From Parelaphostrongylus tenuis (Eukaryota > Nematoda > Chromadorea > Rhabditida > Metastrongylidae): a stretch of 64,000 nt of DNA. This document shows, piece by piece, positions 1-11,600 of the stretch. How positions within the stretch are numbered: position 1 is the stretch's first letter; every line of letters begins with the position of its first letter. The position numbers and the translations under genes were made by a program. The stretch is from assembly GCA_019055375.1 (NCBI GenBank), contig JAHQIW010007317.1, positions 248,001 through 312,000 of the forward strand. Direction: 5' to 3'. A model generated the notes under the pieces. That model did no database searches and was not told the DNA's origin. It worked only from the letters and a program-made list of their open reading frames with translations.

Positions 1-1690
1 AAAATAGCAATGAACATCGTTATAAAAAATATAAGATAAAAAAACTTCAAGTAGAATTTGTTATCCTAATACCTCTCAACGTTCACATAACAACTTTTTG
101 CTACTAAATAGGAACTACTCTCAATAAGATATTACTGCCTTATTTGTTTCAACATTGACTGTTAGAGGATGAAGTTCTTGGCGTTTATCAATCTTGAGGG
201 ATGCGCCATGCATTCGTCTTTATTTTTATCTTCGGTGGAGGTGACTGGATGCATATCTGGCCTTTGCAATGACTCGCGATGGCCTCCGCTGAACCGAGTC
301 GTTGCTGCTTACTCTCCCAGACAAGTCTGAGATCAGTCTAGTACTAATTTATCGATCGCGGAGCGATGGATGTCTTGGTGAGCCACGAGCGAGTGCGAGA
401 TCGAACCACTGAACGCAGAGTACCTCTAGCCACTGTGCCACATTGATCACTACACTAATAAATAATCATTCATGTTATTTACTTCCACGATGCGTGGTAA
501 CGTTTTATTGCTCGTATTTCGGCGCTTCTTGTTTTCTCCTCAGCAATATTGAAAATCTTCATCAATTTTGTTATACTAATAAAAAAATTATACCTTTTAC
601 AGGAGGAAAACCATTATAAATAAAAGGATTCACGCAACATCACTTAATATTTAATACCAAGAGACATTCCTCGTTGAGATAATGCGAAAAGTCAATCTGA
701 ATAATATGAAAGTCATAGTAGAATTCAAAACTTTGCTGTCGTCGCTTGGTGTGCTTTCGAGTTCTGAGCACAAGTCCGAACTCAAATTATTGCAGCAAAG
801 CAGAAGATCGTGATCTATTTGTGATGTAAAACGACTATAGCCACAGGCAGATCGTATGAACCTCATAGAATAGCTTATAGTGCGATAGTTGCAGCCGTCA
901 TGCGCATCTTTCCCTAGCAACCGCCTTCAGTCTTTGCAACCCCAATGTACTTCATCAGCTTTCCACTGCTAGTGATCGTCCTAACGGTCCATCCAGCTAA
1001 GCATGATTGTAACGACTCCGTGCACCTTCATCGTTCCGATTCCATCTTGCCATCGACGAATCTCTCCTGCATCATCCACTCAAATTGTAAAATTTTTTGC
1101 GCGCAGTTCAGATCAATAAACATAGTGATGTTTTGGAAGACCAATTGCTCCTGAATTTTGGCATTTAATCCAATCATGTGAACCATTCCTGCTAAGTTGA
1201 CACGAAGATATTACCAGGTGTTCCTGAAATTTGATGGGTAATGTGTCGGCAATTTCCCCTTACACATGAGTCTAGGCGTACTTTATGTAACTTCAGTTGT
1301 TTCCTCCGATAGATTTTTTACAGCATTGTTGACATAATCTAACCTTTCTAACAGTGCACTTCGTCCACTTCTTCCCAAGTGGCTCTATATCTTTTGATTT
1401 GATGTAATAATACTTGTTGCATCATCCGACTTCACATAATGTACAGTTTTCAACACTTTTTCATTCGATTCGTTTCCTCGCATCCATCTTCCCCGACAGC
1501 TTTCTAACTTGCTTTTGAATGAGAATGTTTATCCGGAAATTTTAATAATCCTGCAAATGCAATTGAATTTAGTCTGATAGGCTCTCAGTGGAGCTCTGGA
1601 ACAGCCATACTAGGGCCATTTTTAGGTGCCCACATCAGGCAGCCACTTACCATTGTAAGCTAAATGGTGATTTCTCTAGACAAATGTAGT
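1..1690. repeat. Left copy of a ~1.7-kb direct duplication
   Basis: This stretch reappears in the same orientation at 6434-8100, with scattered substitutions and small indels, at an offset of about 6434-6436. Both copies carry the same SINE at the same place, so the duplication happened after that insertion. A shared block at about 715-805 begins with ctttgctg and ends with cagcaaag. The minus-strand ORF at 651-920 and the plus-strand ORF at 945-1154 lie inside the repeat and show no recognisable domain. The left limit may lie outside the window. The nature of the unit (transposon or segmental duplicate) is not known. Confidence 0.8.
168..450 (-). mobile_element. tRNA-derived SINE, copy A
   Basis: Read on the minus strand, the element starts near 450 with a Pol III A box (TGGCACAGTGG, 430-440), followed by a B box (GGTTCGATCTC, 397-407). 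A conserved body follows, ending in a tail that mentions a GCATTC-type block and a TTGATCAA-like motif. Four other copies occur in the window (6596-6880, 9130-9425, 45140-45430, 55005-55275). A and B boxes about 40 nt apart at the 5' end are the hallmark of tRNA-derived SINEs, which rely on a LINE for movement. Confidence 0.7.
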
Positions 1691-3129
1691 GTACACTTTC
1701 TATCCTCAGAAGAATGAGAGCTTCGTTGGTTTGACTGCGACTGATTTAAGGTCATGCGTAAAGATGTTTCATTGCAAATTAATAGCTTCTTCTTGTCGTC
1801 TAACGCGCTGCCTTCTTTTTGCTTACTCTGACGAGTATAGACAAGCCGAAGAGAAAGGATTAAATGCCGCTGAGGAAAATGAGGGTAATGAATCGTACTG
1901 ATTGATAATCCTTCTGATTAAGCGGTGTTCTGACAGAGTACTTGCTTCGGTGAAATTCTCTAACCTTACCGGCGACACTGCTGAAACAGAGGATGTACTC
2001 CACGATGTACATGGTTCTCTTTAGACAGGCAGCATTTATTAAATATGTCAGAACTCAAGGCCAAAACAAATAACCATTTAAGGAAAAGAATGCAAATGAA
2101 GTGCACCGCGTATGCGACACCGAAAGGTTTTTTTTCTGAAAACTATCCCATGTAGAAAACATCACACTACTACCACTATTACCATAGCAAGTGATTTCAG
2201 ATGTATCACAGTGCGCGAAATCCGATAGTCCTTGCATTCAATTCGTATCCCCGCATCCACAATCACACGGGCATTCGTAATTTTTTACCTGTAACATCAG
2301 CGAGTGCTTGAAAAAAATTTTTTTGTCACTATTGTCTTCTAATGTTGATCGAGTTGATTCTCCATGAATCCCGAGATAACCGCGCTGAATCGTTCCCATG
2401 TTGACAGAAAGGGTAAGCTCGCCACAGAGTAGTGCGATCTGAATCTTTCCGCTCCGGCCAGATAATAGGCTTGCTGGGCTATGTTTGCCATGAAGCAAGC
2501 ACTTAGGTACATTATGACACCACGAAACGAATGGGTTCGCTAGCACTGCGATATCCGTCCTCAAATCGCTCCACATTGATATGGAAATCATTTATCGCAT
2601 GGCCATAATTGGCTGAGCACAGAAAATTCTCTCGAAAAGCCTAAGACCATCTTAGAGACAGTTTCATTATCGTTAGATTGGACCTTTCGTTAACTACAGG
2701 TTAACTTCTGCTCTAGCCCGCTTTTACTTGAGGACCTTCAGAGCAGAGCGAGTTAAATCGAGTTTATTATTTCAAATCTGATACTTTTTCTTTAAAGCCT
2801 TCTCCAGAGGAAGCCCTAAACATTGTGCCAATCATTCAAACCGACGAACAATGGTCAACGCTTGTCATCGAAAATTCTCGTACAAAAGAAAAGGGTTACT
2901 TATCTGCTGCGCATAATAAATACTTCACTTAAGATTTTGAACATGCTCTAAAATTGTTGTCTTTTCTTAGTTCCCACGAAATACCTCATAACCAGTATTA
3001 CTAGAAAGAAAAGGAAGCGAAGTATGTGAATTACTCCTTCCGTTTTCACTCTTCGATGGCAAATGCACGGGCACTCAACCAGTGGGCAAGTAAATTCTTC
3101 TCTAATAAATCGAAATAAATTTTTTTTGG
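1691..3129. other. No recognisable gene
   Basis: Nothing here can be assigned. The longest frame is a minus-strand ORF of 117 codons at 2238-2591 ending in a Cys-rich stretch (CPCDCGCG). A second minus-strand ORF at 2948-3172 contains CPCICH, and a short related block (cacgggca) is shared by both. No splice pattern or family match supports either as a gene. Confidence 0.4.
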
Positions 3130-3219
3130 CCGCCTCTTGCGGTGATATGGTCTTATAATATCTCCACAGCACTCCACATCATTTGATATATTATAAGATC
3201 ATATCACCTCAAGAGGCGG
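3130..3219. repeat. Near-perfect inverted repeat (hairpin)
   Basis: The arms are about 3130-3164 and 3185-3219. The outer ends ccgcctcttg and caagaggcgg are exactly complementary, and the rest of the stem pairs with few mismatches around a ~20-nt loop. It could be a very short MITE or a remnant of a foldback element. Confidence 0.7.
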
Positions 3220-3658
3220 TGAAATAAATGAATTGCGATCGATTATTTCAAAGTGTAGTTGGCGCTCGTCTGACCGTTAAGAGAAAAGAACGGCGTATTA
3301 CGGCCGGCTTTCAACCACTATCTCTCATCGAGAAGTCGCAGAGAAGAATGCGCTTTAGAGCGACTTTCAAATCAAATGTATTACTCGGAGGAACACAATA
3401 ACAAGTTGGACCACTGAGAGATATCAACAACAGCAGAACTATAAACAAAAAGGATTTTGAATTTAGGTGTGAATTCGATGAAAACATTTTTCCAGTGGAA
3501 AGTATTCATACCTCAGTGAAAACAGTGGGATTTTCTGTGATAGTTCCCCTTAGCTCTTTTCATTTCTTCATACGTGATCGTGTCAATCACCAACTTCCAA
3601 AACGTTTCGCCCTCTAGATCACCACTAGACCTGTGTAGAAGACGCATAAACTTACAAA
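3220..3658. other. No recognisable gene
   Basis: AT-rich sequence with no ORF or family match seen. It ends at the left terminal repeat of a mariner relic. Confidence 0.4.
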
Positions 3659-4331
3659 ATTAGGTTGGGCAAAAAGTTCAGGGAAATTTTTGAAGGTTCA
3701 TTTTTTGACATTTTGTGTTGTTTTTTATTGGTAGTTCGTATATACTAATCTAGTTTATTAATTTCAGCTCCAAAATATCAGCTAGTGAACATTACGATGT
3801 GCGTGTGTTGATTCGTCATTAACAGAGAAAAGGTTTAACAATTCTCAAAGCCATAGATGAAATTGGTGAAAGTGAACGTGCCGATGAAACGAAAACATCG
3901 ACTGTAGACGGATGGATTAAGCGATTCAAGGAAGGCAAAGTTTGATCCTGAAGACAGGCCTCATTCTGGCCGACCGTCTTTTAAGGATGAAAGTGACTTC
4001 AAGCCGCTATGAATGCTAAGCCTCCAGCGAGCACTCCGCCTGCAGTCTAGACGTTGCTCCATCTAATTATGGCCTCCTACGATAAATGCAACACCTTTTG
4101 AATGGCCGTCGATTTAAATTATTTGATGAAGTTGAGGCATATTGAGTGTTTTTCGATCCAAAGTAGCCGGAGTGGATTTCGAGCAGATCCGGAATCATGT
4201 AGAACAAAGCAAAAAGTTGTTAAGAATGGCGGTCTATTATTCGATAGTAGTTATTGTTGTTTTTGTTATTAATTTTCGCAAAAAAAAACGAAACTTCTAA
4301 GAGTTTACCAGAACTTTTTGCTCAATAATAG
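3659..4331 (+). mobile_element. Mariner-like element, internally deleted
   Basis: The left end (taggttgggcaaaaagttca) and the right end (gaactttttgctcaataata) are inverted copies of each other. They match the TTAGGTTGGNNNAAAAGT type of terminal repeat of cecropia-type mariners. Inside, broken frames still read like the transposase helix-turn-helix region: an ILKAIDEIGE-type stretch, then GWIKRFKEG at about 3915-3945, then a degraded linker resembling DPRSGRP. Length is about 0.67 kb against the usual ~1.3 kb, so the catalytic half is mostly gone. It is not functional. Confidence 0.75.
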
Positions 4332-5810
4332 GTAGAGAGGAAGGTGGCATAATAAACTAGGGAAAGGTTTGTCTTGAATGATTAATCTATCACGAGATGG
4401 TTACAGAACTTCCATTTGGCCAGTTTTTCGTAGCCATCCTTTTCAACTACCGTGTCGATCGGAGACCCACAATTCGATGTCCATGTGATATGGGTCCTCG
4501 TAATCCCGCTTAATCATATCTAAATACAATAAACTAGGATTCGGACCCATAACGGTCCTTACATGGTATAAAGATTGATAGAAACAAAAAAAACCTTATA
4601 CATGCAGGATTTTTGTGGAGGGCAGAACTGAATCGGATTGTCTAGCCTGTCCCACTTGTAGAATTGCTTTTCAAACAGAGCACTTTTAGGAGTTTTTACT
4701 GGTTTATTTGCGAGCACAGTAGAATTGCAAGTCGAATTTTAATCCATCCATTGTTCTCTCTAGAGGTAATATTTCAATTACTGAGCAGAGTAATGTCTTG
4801 CGAGTTATATATACAAGCATACTGAGTGACACGCAAAACTAAACCTAAGGTGGTAATTGAACCAGCGTCTCACGCCGGTGTGAGTGAATCGCGGAAATCA
4901 ACTCCCGCCTGATGTTCAGAGTAATGCATATAATCCAACATCTTCAGATATATAGTTGTAACATAAGCACACTTCTATGAAAAGCTGTAAAATCGAAGAT
5001 TTTATGAGAAGCTGTTTCAAATTATGCTGATATCCCCTTTTTAGATAAGATAGCTGATGTTTGGTGAATTCACGTTCTTTAAAGCCTAAACGTGCAATAC
5101 AAACCATATTTAAATAACTGCTTAATATTATCTGACTCTAATGGAGATCTAGTTATCAAAACCACACAGGAATTTGCTAATTAAAAGACCTCAACTCTTA
5201 ACTTTCAGTTGGAGTAAGGCCACCAATGTGTTGTTTACACACTACTTACTTCGACCAAAAAATCAGAAGGTAAGAAGTAAGAGATAAGGGATAAGGCGTC
5301 ATACCACGTTATAATAAGGCATTCTCCTTTCTACGCATTTCTGTTTTTTTTTTCAAAATCTATGAAAAATATTTCAAATGTTGAGTCCGCTGAGGTCTTT
5401 TTTTTCCTGGCTCGGCATAGTGACTGTCACCTCAAAATCGTCATCGTTGTGTTTTTGTGTTCTAAGTGTAGATAGAGGGATCGATTACTCAACTTCCCAT
5501 CTAGGTGCTGTTTTATGTAAACTCAGAGTGATCTACCTCTTTCGCCACTGTAATCACAGCATGAAAAATCTCTTCATTAGAAGCATCCACGTAATGCATG
5601 AAGCCGTCGGAACTCCGTAGATTAATGAATACAATACCAAAAAAAACTAGAGTAAGAAATATAGAAAGCGAAAAATAGCAATTTGTATGTACCAGCCGCA
5701 ATTTATTAACTAAAAAAGTGGTGATAAAACAATGCCATTGTACGTCGTGCTGTCACCACATACGCAAGTCTCCCTTCCCTGCTACAAAGTCGGACTCAGT
5801 GTGAGGCGTA
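4332..5810. other. No recognisable gene
   Basis: Only short chance frames, for example 4916-5107 on the minus strand and 5378-5620 on the plus strand. No splice-site context, domain or repeat end was recognised. Confidence 0.4.
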
Positions 5811-5855
5811 GGCCACTGATGAAGAGGGCGATACCTCCAAAGCACGTGTGTGGCT
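5811..5855 (+). ncRNA. Degenerate hammerhead ribozyme motif
   Basis: The order of elements is that of a type I hammerhead. A stem I strand (ggcca) is followed by the core CTGATGA (5816-5822). Stem II is GAGG/CCTC (5824-5827 and 5834-5837) with a six-base loop. Then comes CAAA where GAAA is required, a self-complementary stem III (CACGTG, 5843-5848), and the second stem I strand tggct (5851-5855). The G-to-C change in GAAA and a G at the usual H of the NUH cleavage triplet suggest an inactive copy. Confidence 0.5.
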
Positions 5856-6433
5856 AACCCCGGTAAGGCTTTAAACACTCTTACAGACTATATTGAATGT
5901 ACACAGCGTGGTCTCAAAACAGTCAAAGAGATGGATCAAATGCAGAACACATCTGTAAATCTTGTCATAAATATACAATTATCCTCATTCTTTTGAGTTA
6001 GCTGTACTAATGAAAAATAAAAAAACTAGCGGCAAAAAAATTTTGGAGACTTAGTTTTCTTCGAATCTATTTCTAATCGGAAAGCAAGAAAGGAATAAAA
6101 GAATACTTCCATTCAAACGGGGGGTTATTACCTCAAGTCTGTGTTCCTGACAGGTCTTTAATTCACAGGAGCACTTTGATTACTGCTTAGTTGACAATTC
6201 TTCAAAATATTATTTGCCTCCTTATATTTTGATATATTGTCCATTTTATAGTCCATTTCAAGCTCAAGGTTTAAGAGTTCGATGATTGGGTGTAAAAATA
6301 GACATAGGCTAGACGCAACAGTTGTCAACCTCCTTTAAGCGAAGCCCGTCAAATGCAACTGATCCGTAGACTTTTTGCAAAAATCATACTCTATCCCAAG
6401 ATTGTATTCAAGCTCATAATAGATATCGTTATC
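5856..6433. other. No recognisable gene
   Basis: AT-rich spacer between the degenerate ribozyme motif and the second copy of the 1.7-kb duplication. Nothing assignable. Confidence 0.4.
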
Positions 6434-8100
6434 CAAAATAGCATAGAACAGCGTTATAAAAAGTGTAAGGTAAAAAAACTTCAAAGTAGAGATTTGTTAC
6501 CCTCACACCTCTCAACGTTCACATAACAATTTTTTGCTACTAAATAGGAACTGGTCGCAATAAGACGTTACTGCTTTATTTATTTCAACAATAAATAGAT
6601 AAAGGAAAGAGCTCTCGGCGTTGATCAATCCTGAGGGATGCGCCATGCATTCGTCTTCAAATTTTCATTTTGTTGGAGGTGACGGGATTCATATCTGGCC
6701 TATGCGATGACTCGCGATGGCCTTCGCTAAACCGAGTTATTGCTGCTTATTCTCCCAGACAAGTCTGAGATCTGTCTGGTACTAATTTACCGATCGCGAA
6801 GGGATGGATGTCTTGGTGGGCCACGAGCGCGAGATCGAACCACTGAACGCAGAGGACCTCTAACCACTGTGCCACATTGATCACTACACTAATAAATAAT
6901 TATTCATGTTATTTACTTCCACGATGCGTGATAACATTTTTATTGCTTGCATTTCAGCGCTTCTTGTTATCTCATCAAAACTATCAAAAATCTTCATCGA
7001 TTTTGCTATAATAATGAAAAAGTTGTACGTTTTATCGGAGCAAAACCATTATAACTAAGAGGACTCACGCGATGCCAATAAATATTTGATACCAAGGAAC
7101 CTTTCTCGTTGAGATGGTGCGAAAAGTAAATCTGAATAATATGAAAGTCATAGTAGAATTCAAAACTTTGCTGTCGTCGCTTGGTGTGCTTTCGAGTTCT
7201 GAGCACAAGTCCGAACTCAAATTATTGCAGCAAAGCAAAAGATAGTGCTGATCTACTTGTGATGTAATACGACAATAGCCCCAGCCAGGCACATCGTATG
7301 AACCTCATGGAAGAGCTCATAGTGCGATAGTTGCAGCCGTCATGCGCGTCTTTCCCTAGCAACCGCCTCCAGTCTTTGCAATCCCAATGTACGTCATCAG
7401 CTTTCCACTGCTAGTGATCGTCCTAACGGTCCATCCAGCTGAGCATGATTGTTACGACTCTGTCCTCCTTCATCGTTCCGACTCCATATTGCCATCGACG
7501 AATCTCTTCTGCATCATCCATTCAAATCGTAAGATTTTGTTGCGTGCAATTTAGATAACTGAACACAGTAATGTTCTGAAAGACCAGTTGCTCGTGAATT
7601 TCGGCACTTATTCAAATCATGTGAACCATACCTGCTGAGTTGACACGGAGATATTACCATATTTTCGAAATCTGATGGCTAATGTGTCGACAATTTCTCC
7701 TTACACATAGTCTGTGCGTATTTTATGCAACTTAATTGTTTCCTCCGATAGATTTTTTTGTAGCCACTGTTGACATAATCTAACCGTTTTAACACTGCAC
7801 TTCGTTCACTTTCCCCAAGTGACACTACATCTATTAATTGGATGGAATCATAATCATTACATCTTTCGACATCACATATTGTACGGTTTTCAACACTTTT
7901 TGATTCGACTCGTTTCCTCGCAACCGTCTTCCCCCACAGCTTTCTAACTTGCGTTTGATTGAGACTGTTTTTTTCGGAAATTTCAATAATCCATGCGAAT
8001 ACAGTATGAATTCAGTCGAATAGGCTTTCAATGGATTTCTGGAAGAACCATACTAGGGCCATTTTGGTTCACATCAGCCAGCCATTTTACCATTGTAAGT
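6434..8100. repeat. Right copy of the ~1.7-kb direct duplication
   Basis: Matches 1-1690 in the same orientation, from the aaaatagca block at 6434 to the taccattgtaag block near 8090. Minus-strand ORFs at 7006-7206 and 7065-7292 correspond to the 651-920 frame in the left copy and are not conserved as a protein, since they diverge by frameshift. This argues against a coding function for that frame. Confidence 0.8.
6596..6880 (-). mobile_element. tRNA-derived SINE, copy B
   Basis: Same element and orientation as copy A, at the equivalent place in the duplicated segment. The A box on the minus strand is 6864-6874 (TGGCACAGTGG) and the B box is 6831-6841 (GGTTCGATCTC). Confidence 0.7.
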
Positions 8101-8691
8101 CAACAACCCCCCCCCAACGCCAGGGGGGTTTTATGTTTTTTTTTTCTTTTGAGCTTTCTTTTTTTTGCGACGGCAAATCAAGGGCTTTCTGTTGGTCGTG
8201 ATGTTCGAGCGAGAGAGCCCCTTTTTTAATAGCGGTGCTTCGGCTCTTCTGTTGGTCGAAGACTCTCGCTCCTTCTTTTTTTCGATAAGTTCAAGACTTT
8301 TAAATTTTTCTAGTGTTCCGAATTCTTTTTCTTTTTTTTTTTTTTTTTTTACTTTACGGTCATAACGAGTCTCGCAACGAGTTATTACCTGATGTAAAAA
8401 TCTTCTCCAAATTGCTAATATAATTACATGAAATAATCGAAGGTGTGAATTATACTCAACTTTCATTGAGCCTATGTAATTCTGTTACTGGTTCAAAAAA
8501 AAGGTTAAAGTAATCAAAAAAGTATCCATTAGAACACTTTTCCTGGTGAGTAGTTTTGAGTTCCAGAAAGTATAGGAGACAATAGCTGACGATTCACATA
8601 TTAGTGTTATTTAGAATGACACTGCAGATCTAATGTAGACATTATCATTCTTCTGGTGTATTAGTTTGGAAATTTTGTGACGCTTTTTCAG
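8101..8691. other. Low-complexity spacer; end of an intron
   Basis: Contains a C-run and G-run that pair (around 8107-8132) and long T-runs (for example about 8330-8350). The overlapping ORFs at 8131-8466 (-) and 8165-8365 (+) are Lys/Phe-rich artefacts of these runs. The stretch ends in the TTTTTCAG acceptor of the first visible transporter exon, so it is probably intron 4 of that gene. Confidence 0.5.
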
Positions 8692-11600
8692 GGCAAACGC
8701 AAAATTTTAGAAAGGACGTTGTGTTTGAAGGAAGTGAGTGGTCTCCAACTCAAATTGTACTTGCATTATATCAGGGAAACTGGGCTTATGGAGGTTATAC
8801 AATCCTCAACTATGGCATGGAAGAAATTCAGATCAAAGACTTTCAAAGGTAACTAGCGTATGGTAAATTACACTCATTTAAAAAAAAGGCCGATCTAAAT
8901 AGAGTCTCATTTACATCTGCTGTTTCGTTACTTCAGGAATTTTAGTGAGCGATTTTAAATTGCTATCCGTATCTGGTCTAACTCAACGAATTCGCTATGA
9001 TCAAGTCAACTCTTGAGATTTTTCGCTGAATATCCGTCGAGGATGGACTGTTTATCACGTTAGATTTACTACTCTCAGACCCATTTGAATCACTCGAAAT
9101 ATTTAACGAACTAACCCTAAGCTGAAATCGAGCTCATGTGGCGCAGTGGTTGGAGGTGTTCCGCTTCGAACACAAGATCATAGTTCGACCTAGCGCTCAT
9201 GGCTCACCAAGCCATCCATCCCTCCTGAGTCGGTTAAATGCTACTGGACTGCTATGGGAGAATAAGGAGGACTGACTCGATACGGCGAAGGCCACAGCAA
9301 GTCATTGTAAAGGTCACTTATGCATTCAGTCACCCTCAAAAGAAAAAAAATTGGAGACGAATGCATGGCTCATTCCTTAGGGATTGATCAACACTGAGAG
9401 TTTTATCCTTTATCCTTTCAAGCTCATATCGGATACAAGGCAGCACTTCACTTCCTATGAGCCTCAATGTCTTGAGTTCAACGTTGAATATGAACACTAG
9501 AAGTTGACCAGTATTCGTTCAAGTAACAAATATGCTTTCATTGTAAGAATGATCTCATTAACAACGCCAGAAACGTGGGCTTGACAGTCGTAAAGATTTT
9601 GCCTCACATCTAGATAACCATGGTGCTTTATGAGCATAAAATGGCTCTAAACTGACTTCACGGTCGGAAATCTTAATTTTTACTGCCATAACGTAATGTA
9701 AAAACGAAATTATCTGTGACCAGCCGTTAAAACGTCAAAACGCTCTACAAACATTGGAATAAAACAAAGTAAGGATGAAAAAGAATGATATCGATGGCCG
9801 TCACCACCGTCTTTTTTACTGATGATATCATTCTTCTAGCAAACAAGCATTGCCCAGTGGAAGGTAACTAGTTAATGATGACGTACGAAATGAATATCTT
9901 AAGTTTTACTATCTAATTAAAAAAGCCAACATGGTAAACGAATCACCTCCAGCGTTCAACAAGAGAGAAACAAACAACTCAGAGAGTTTCAAGAGCATGG
10001 AAAACATAAACGAGATGGACTAAAAACGCACAAATTCGTTCCTTCCTTCTCGCTTCCTCAAATTTTTCTGCTCTAAAATACGAGTCGGAATCTGATCGTT
10101 ACATGAGAAGGACGAAAGATCAATCACTATTTTTGGACGCGCAGTCGAAATGTCCATACTTGGACTATCTCATATGCTGTAAATGAGGCAAAGGTCGACG
10201 TGAAAAATCAGACACCTTGTTCTGTGTCCTAAATTATCGAAAACCAGGTGAGCCACCTACGTAACGTGTTTTAATAATGGTCTTTGTGCAAGAACCATTA
10301 CGAACTATATCCCTCTGGATGTTAAAGCACAAAAGGATAATCATCGACCTGACGCCCACGGTTTTTTACGAAGACACTAGAAGAAAGATATGACTGATGA
10401 ATCCCTTGAACAAGCAGAATACAGCAGAGTTACTTTTGCTTGCGGCAAACAGCAAATAAAAACGGTATACCGTGTAACTCGCGAATCAGTTGGGATAAAA
10501 GATGACTCAGGTGATTCTAAAATCAATGGGTTGTATTTAAGAACTATTTTCGAGTGGTTACGGATATTTTTTGATAGAGAATGTGAACAAAAAGGTATTA
10601 ATGAATGTGCAATCCTTTCTCTAGGACAGTACCCCGTGCCGTTCTCACCGGACTGTTTGGCAGTGCATTTGTTTACGTGTTGGCCAATGTAGCGTATTTC
10701 TCCGTGCTCACCCCTCAGCAAATGCTGGAATCTTCTGCTGTCGCAACGGTATGATTACTTGCAAATCAAGACTACGACCAGACATTGAAATTTTTTCCAA
10801 AGCTTTTCCGGTACTTTTCTGTTATAGGACGGGAATTTTTAAACCTTTTTTGCTAGACGAAGGAATTCCACTAAAGTAATAGTTGTCACTGGAAAGCGTA
10901 ACACTCCGATGACTGAGATACGGCGCTAGTCATGTCTCAGCTCGAGAGGCATTAAAAAGACCTGTGTGCAGATTGTTAATCATACACGCCATCGGGAAGG
11001 TTCGATCTCCTCTCACGACGTTCCATCGCAGTCTTCTTGGTATTATTGTTGATGTTGATTAGCATTGAAGATTTTCCTATACGTAGCTACTTTAGCAGAA
11101 AGAAACGCACTCTTATCTTACAAATCACTACTTTTGACAGAAAACGTAGATCCATGGCGTAACGACGGAGCCAAAGCACAGGTTTCGCAAAACTGACTGT
11201 ATTCATGTTTTTTCTGAGAGTCGTGCATCGTAGAAAATATGTTTTGAATCCGACTTTTAGAATTTCGTCCGTAAAGGGCGAAGACGTTGGATATGGTTTG
11301 TTAACGGAAGAATTTACAATCCGTACCAAAAAGGATTGTAGTGTCACACAACTAAGAGCTTTTTTTTGCGATAATAGCTACGTATAGAGGAACCTTCAAT
11401 ACTAATCGACACCAAGAAATAGCGCCAAAGGGGCGTTGTGGAAGGGGATCGAACCAGTAACCTTCTTCCCGATGGCCAGTATCACTGATGAAACGACACG
11501 ATGAACGGCGTTCCACCTCCGGTGATGAGGCGGAACTAGCACCGTGTTCCAGTCGTACCCATAGTGTTAAATCTCAGAAAAATCAAAAAGTTACTTTTTT

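Noticed and set aside
1..8691. First four exons of the left transporter gene
   Set aside because: I looked for equivalents of the [15 protein letters not shown] and FVPITC segments and found none; they are probably outside the window.
10377..10721. Overlapping ORFs of about 100-114 codons on both strands
   Set aside because: The plus-strand ORF runs out of frame through transporter exon 10625-10748; the opposite one is a shadow.
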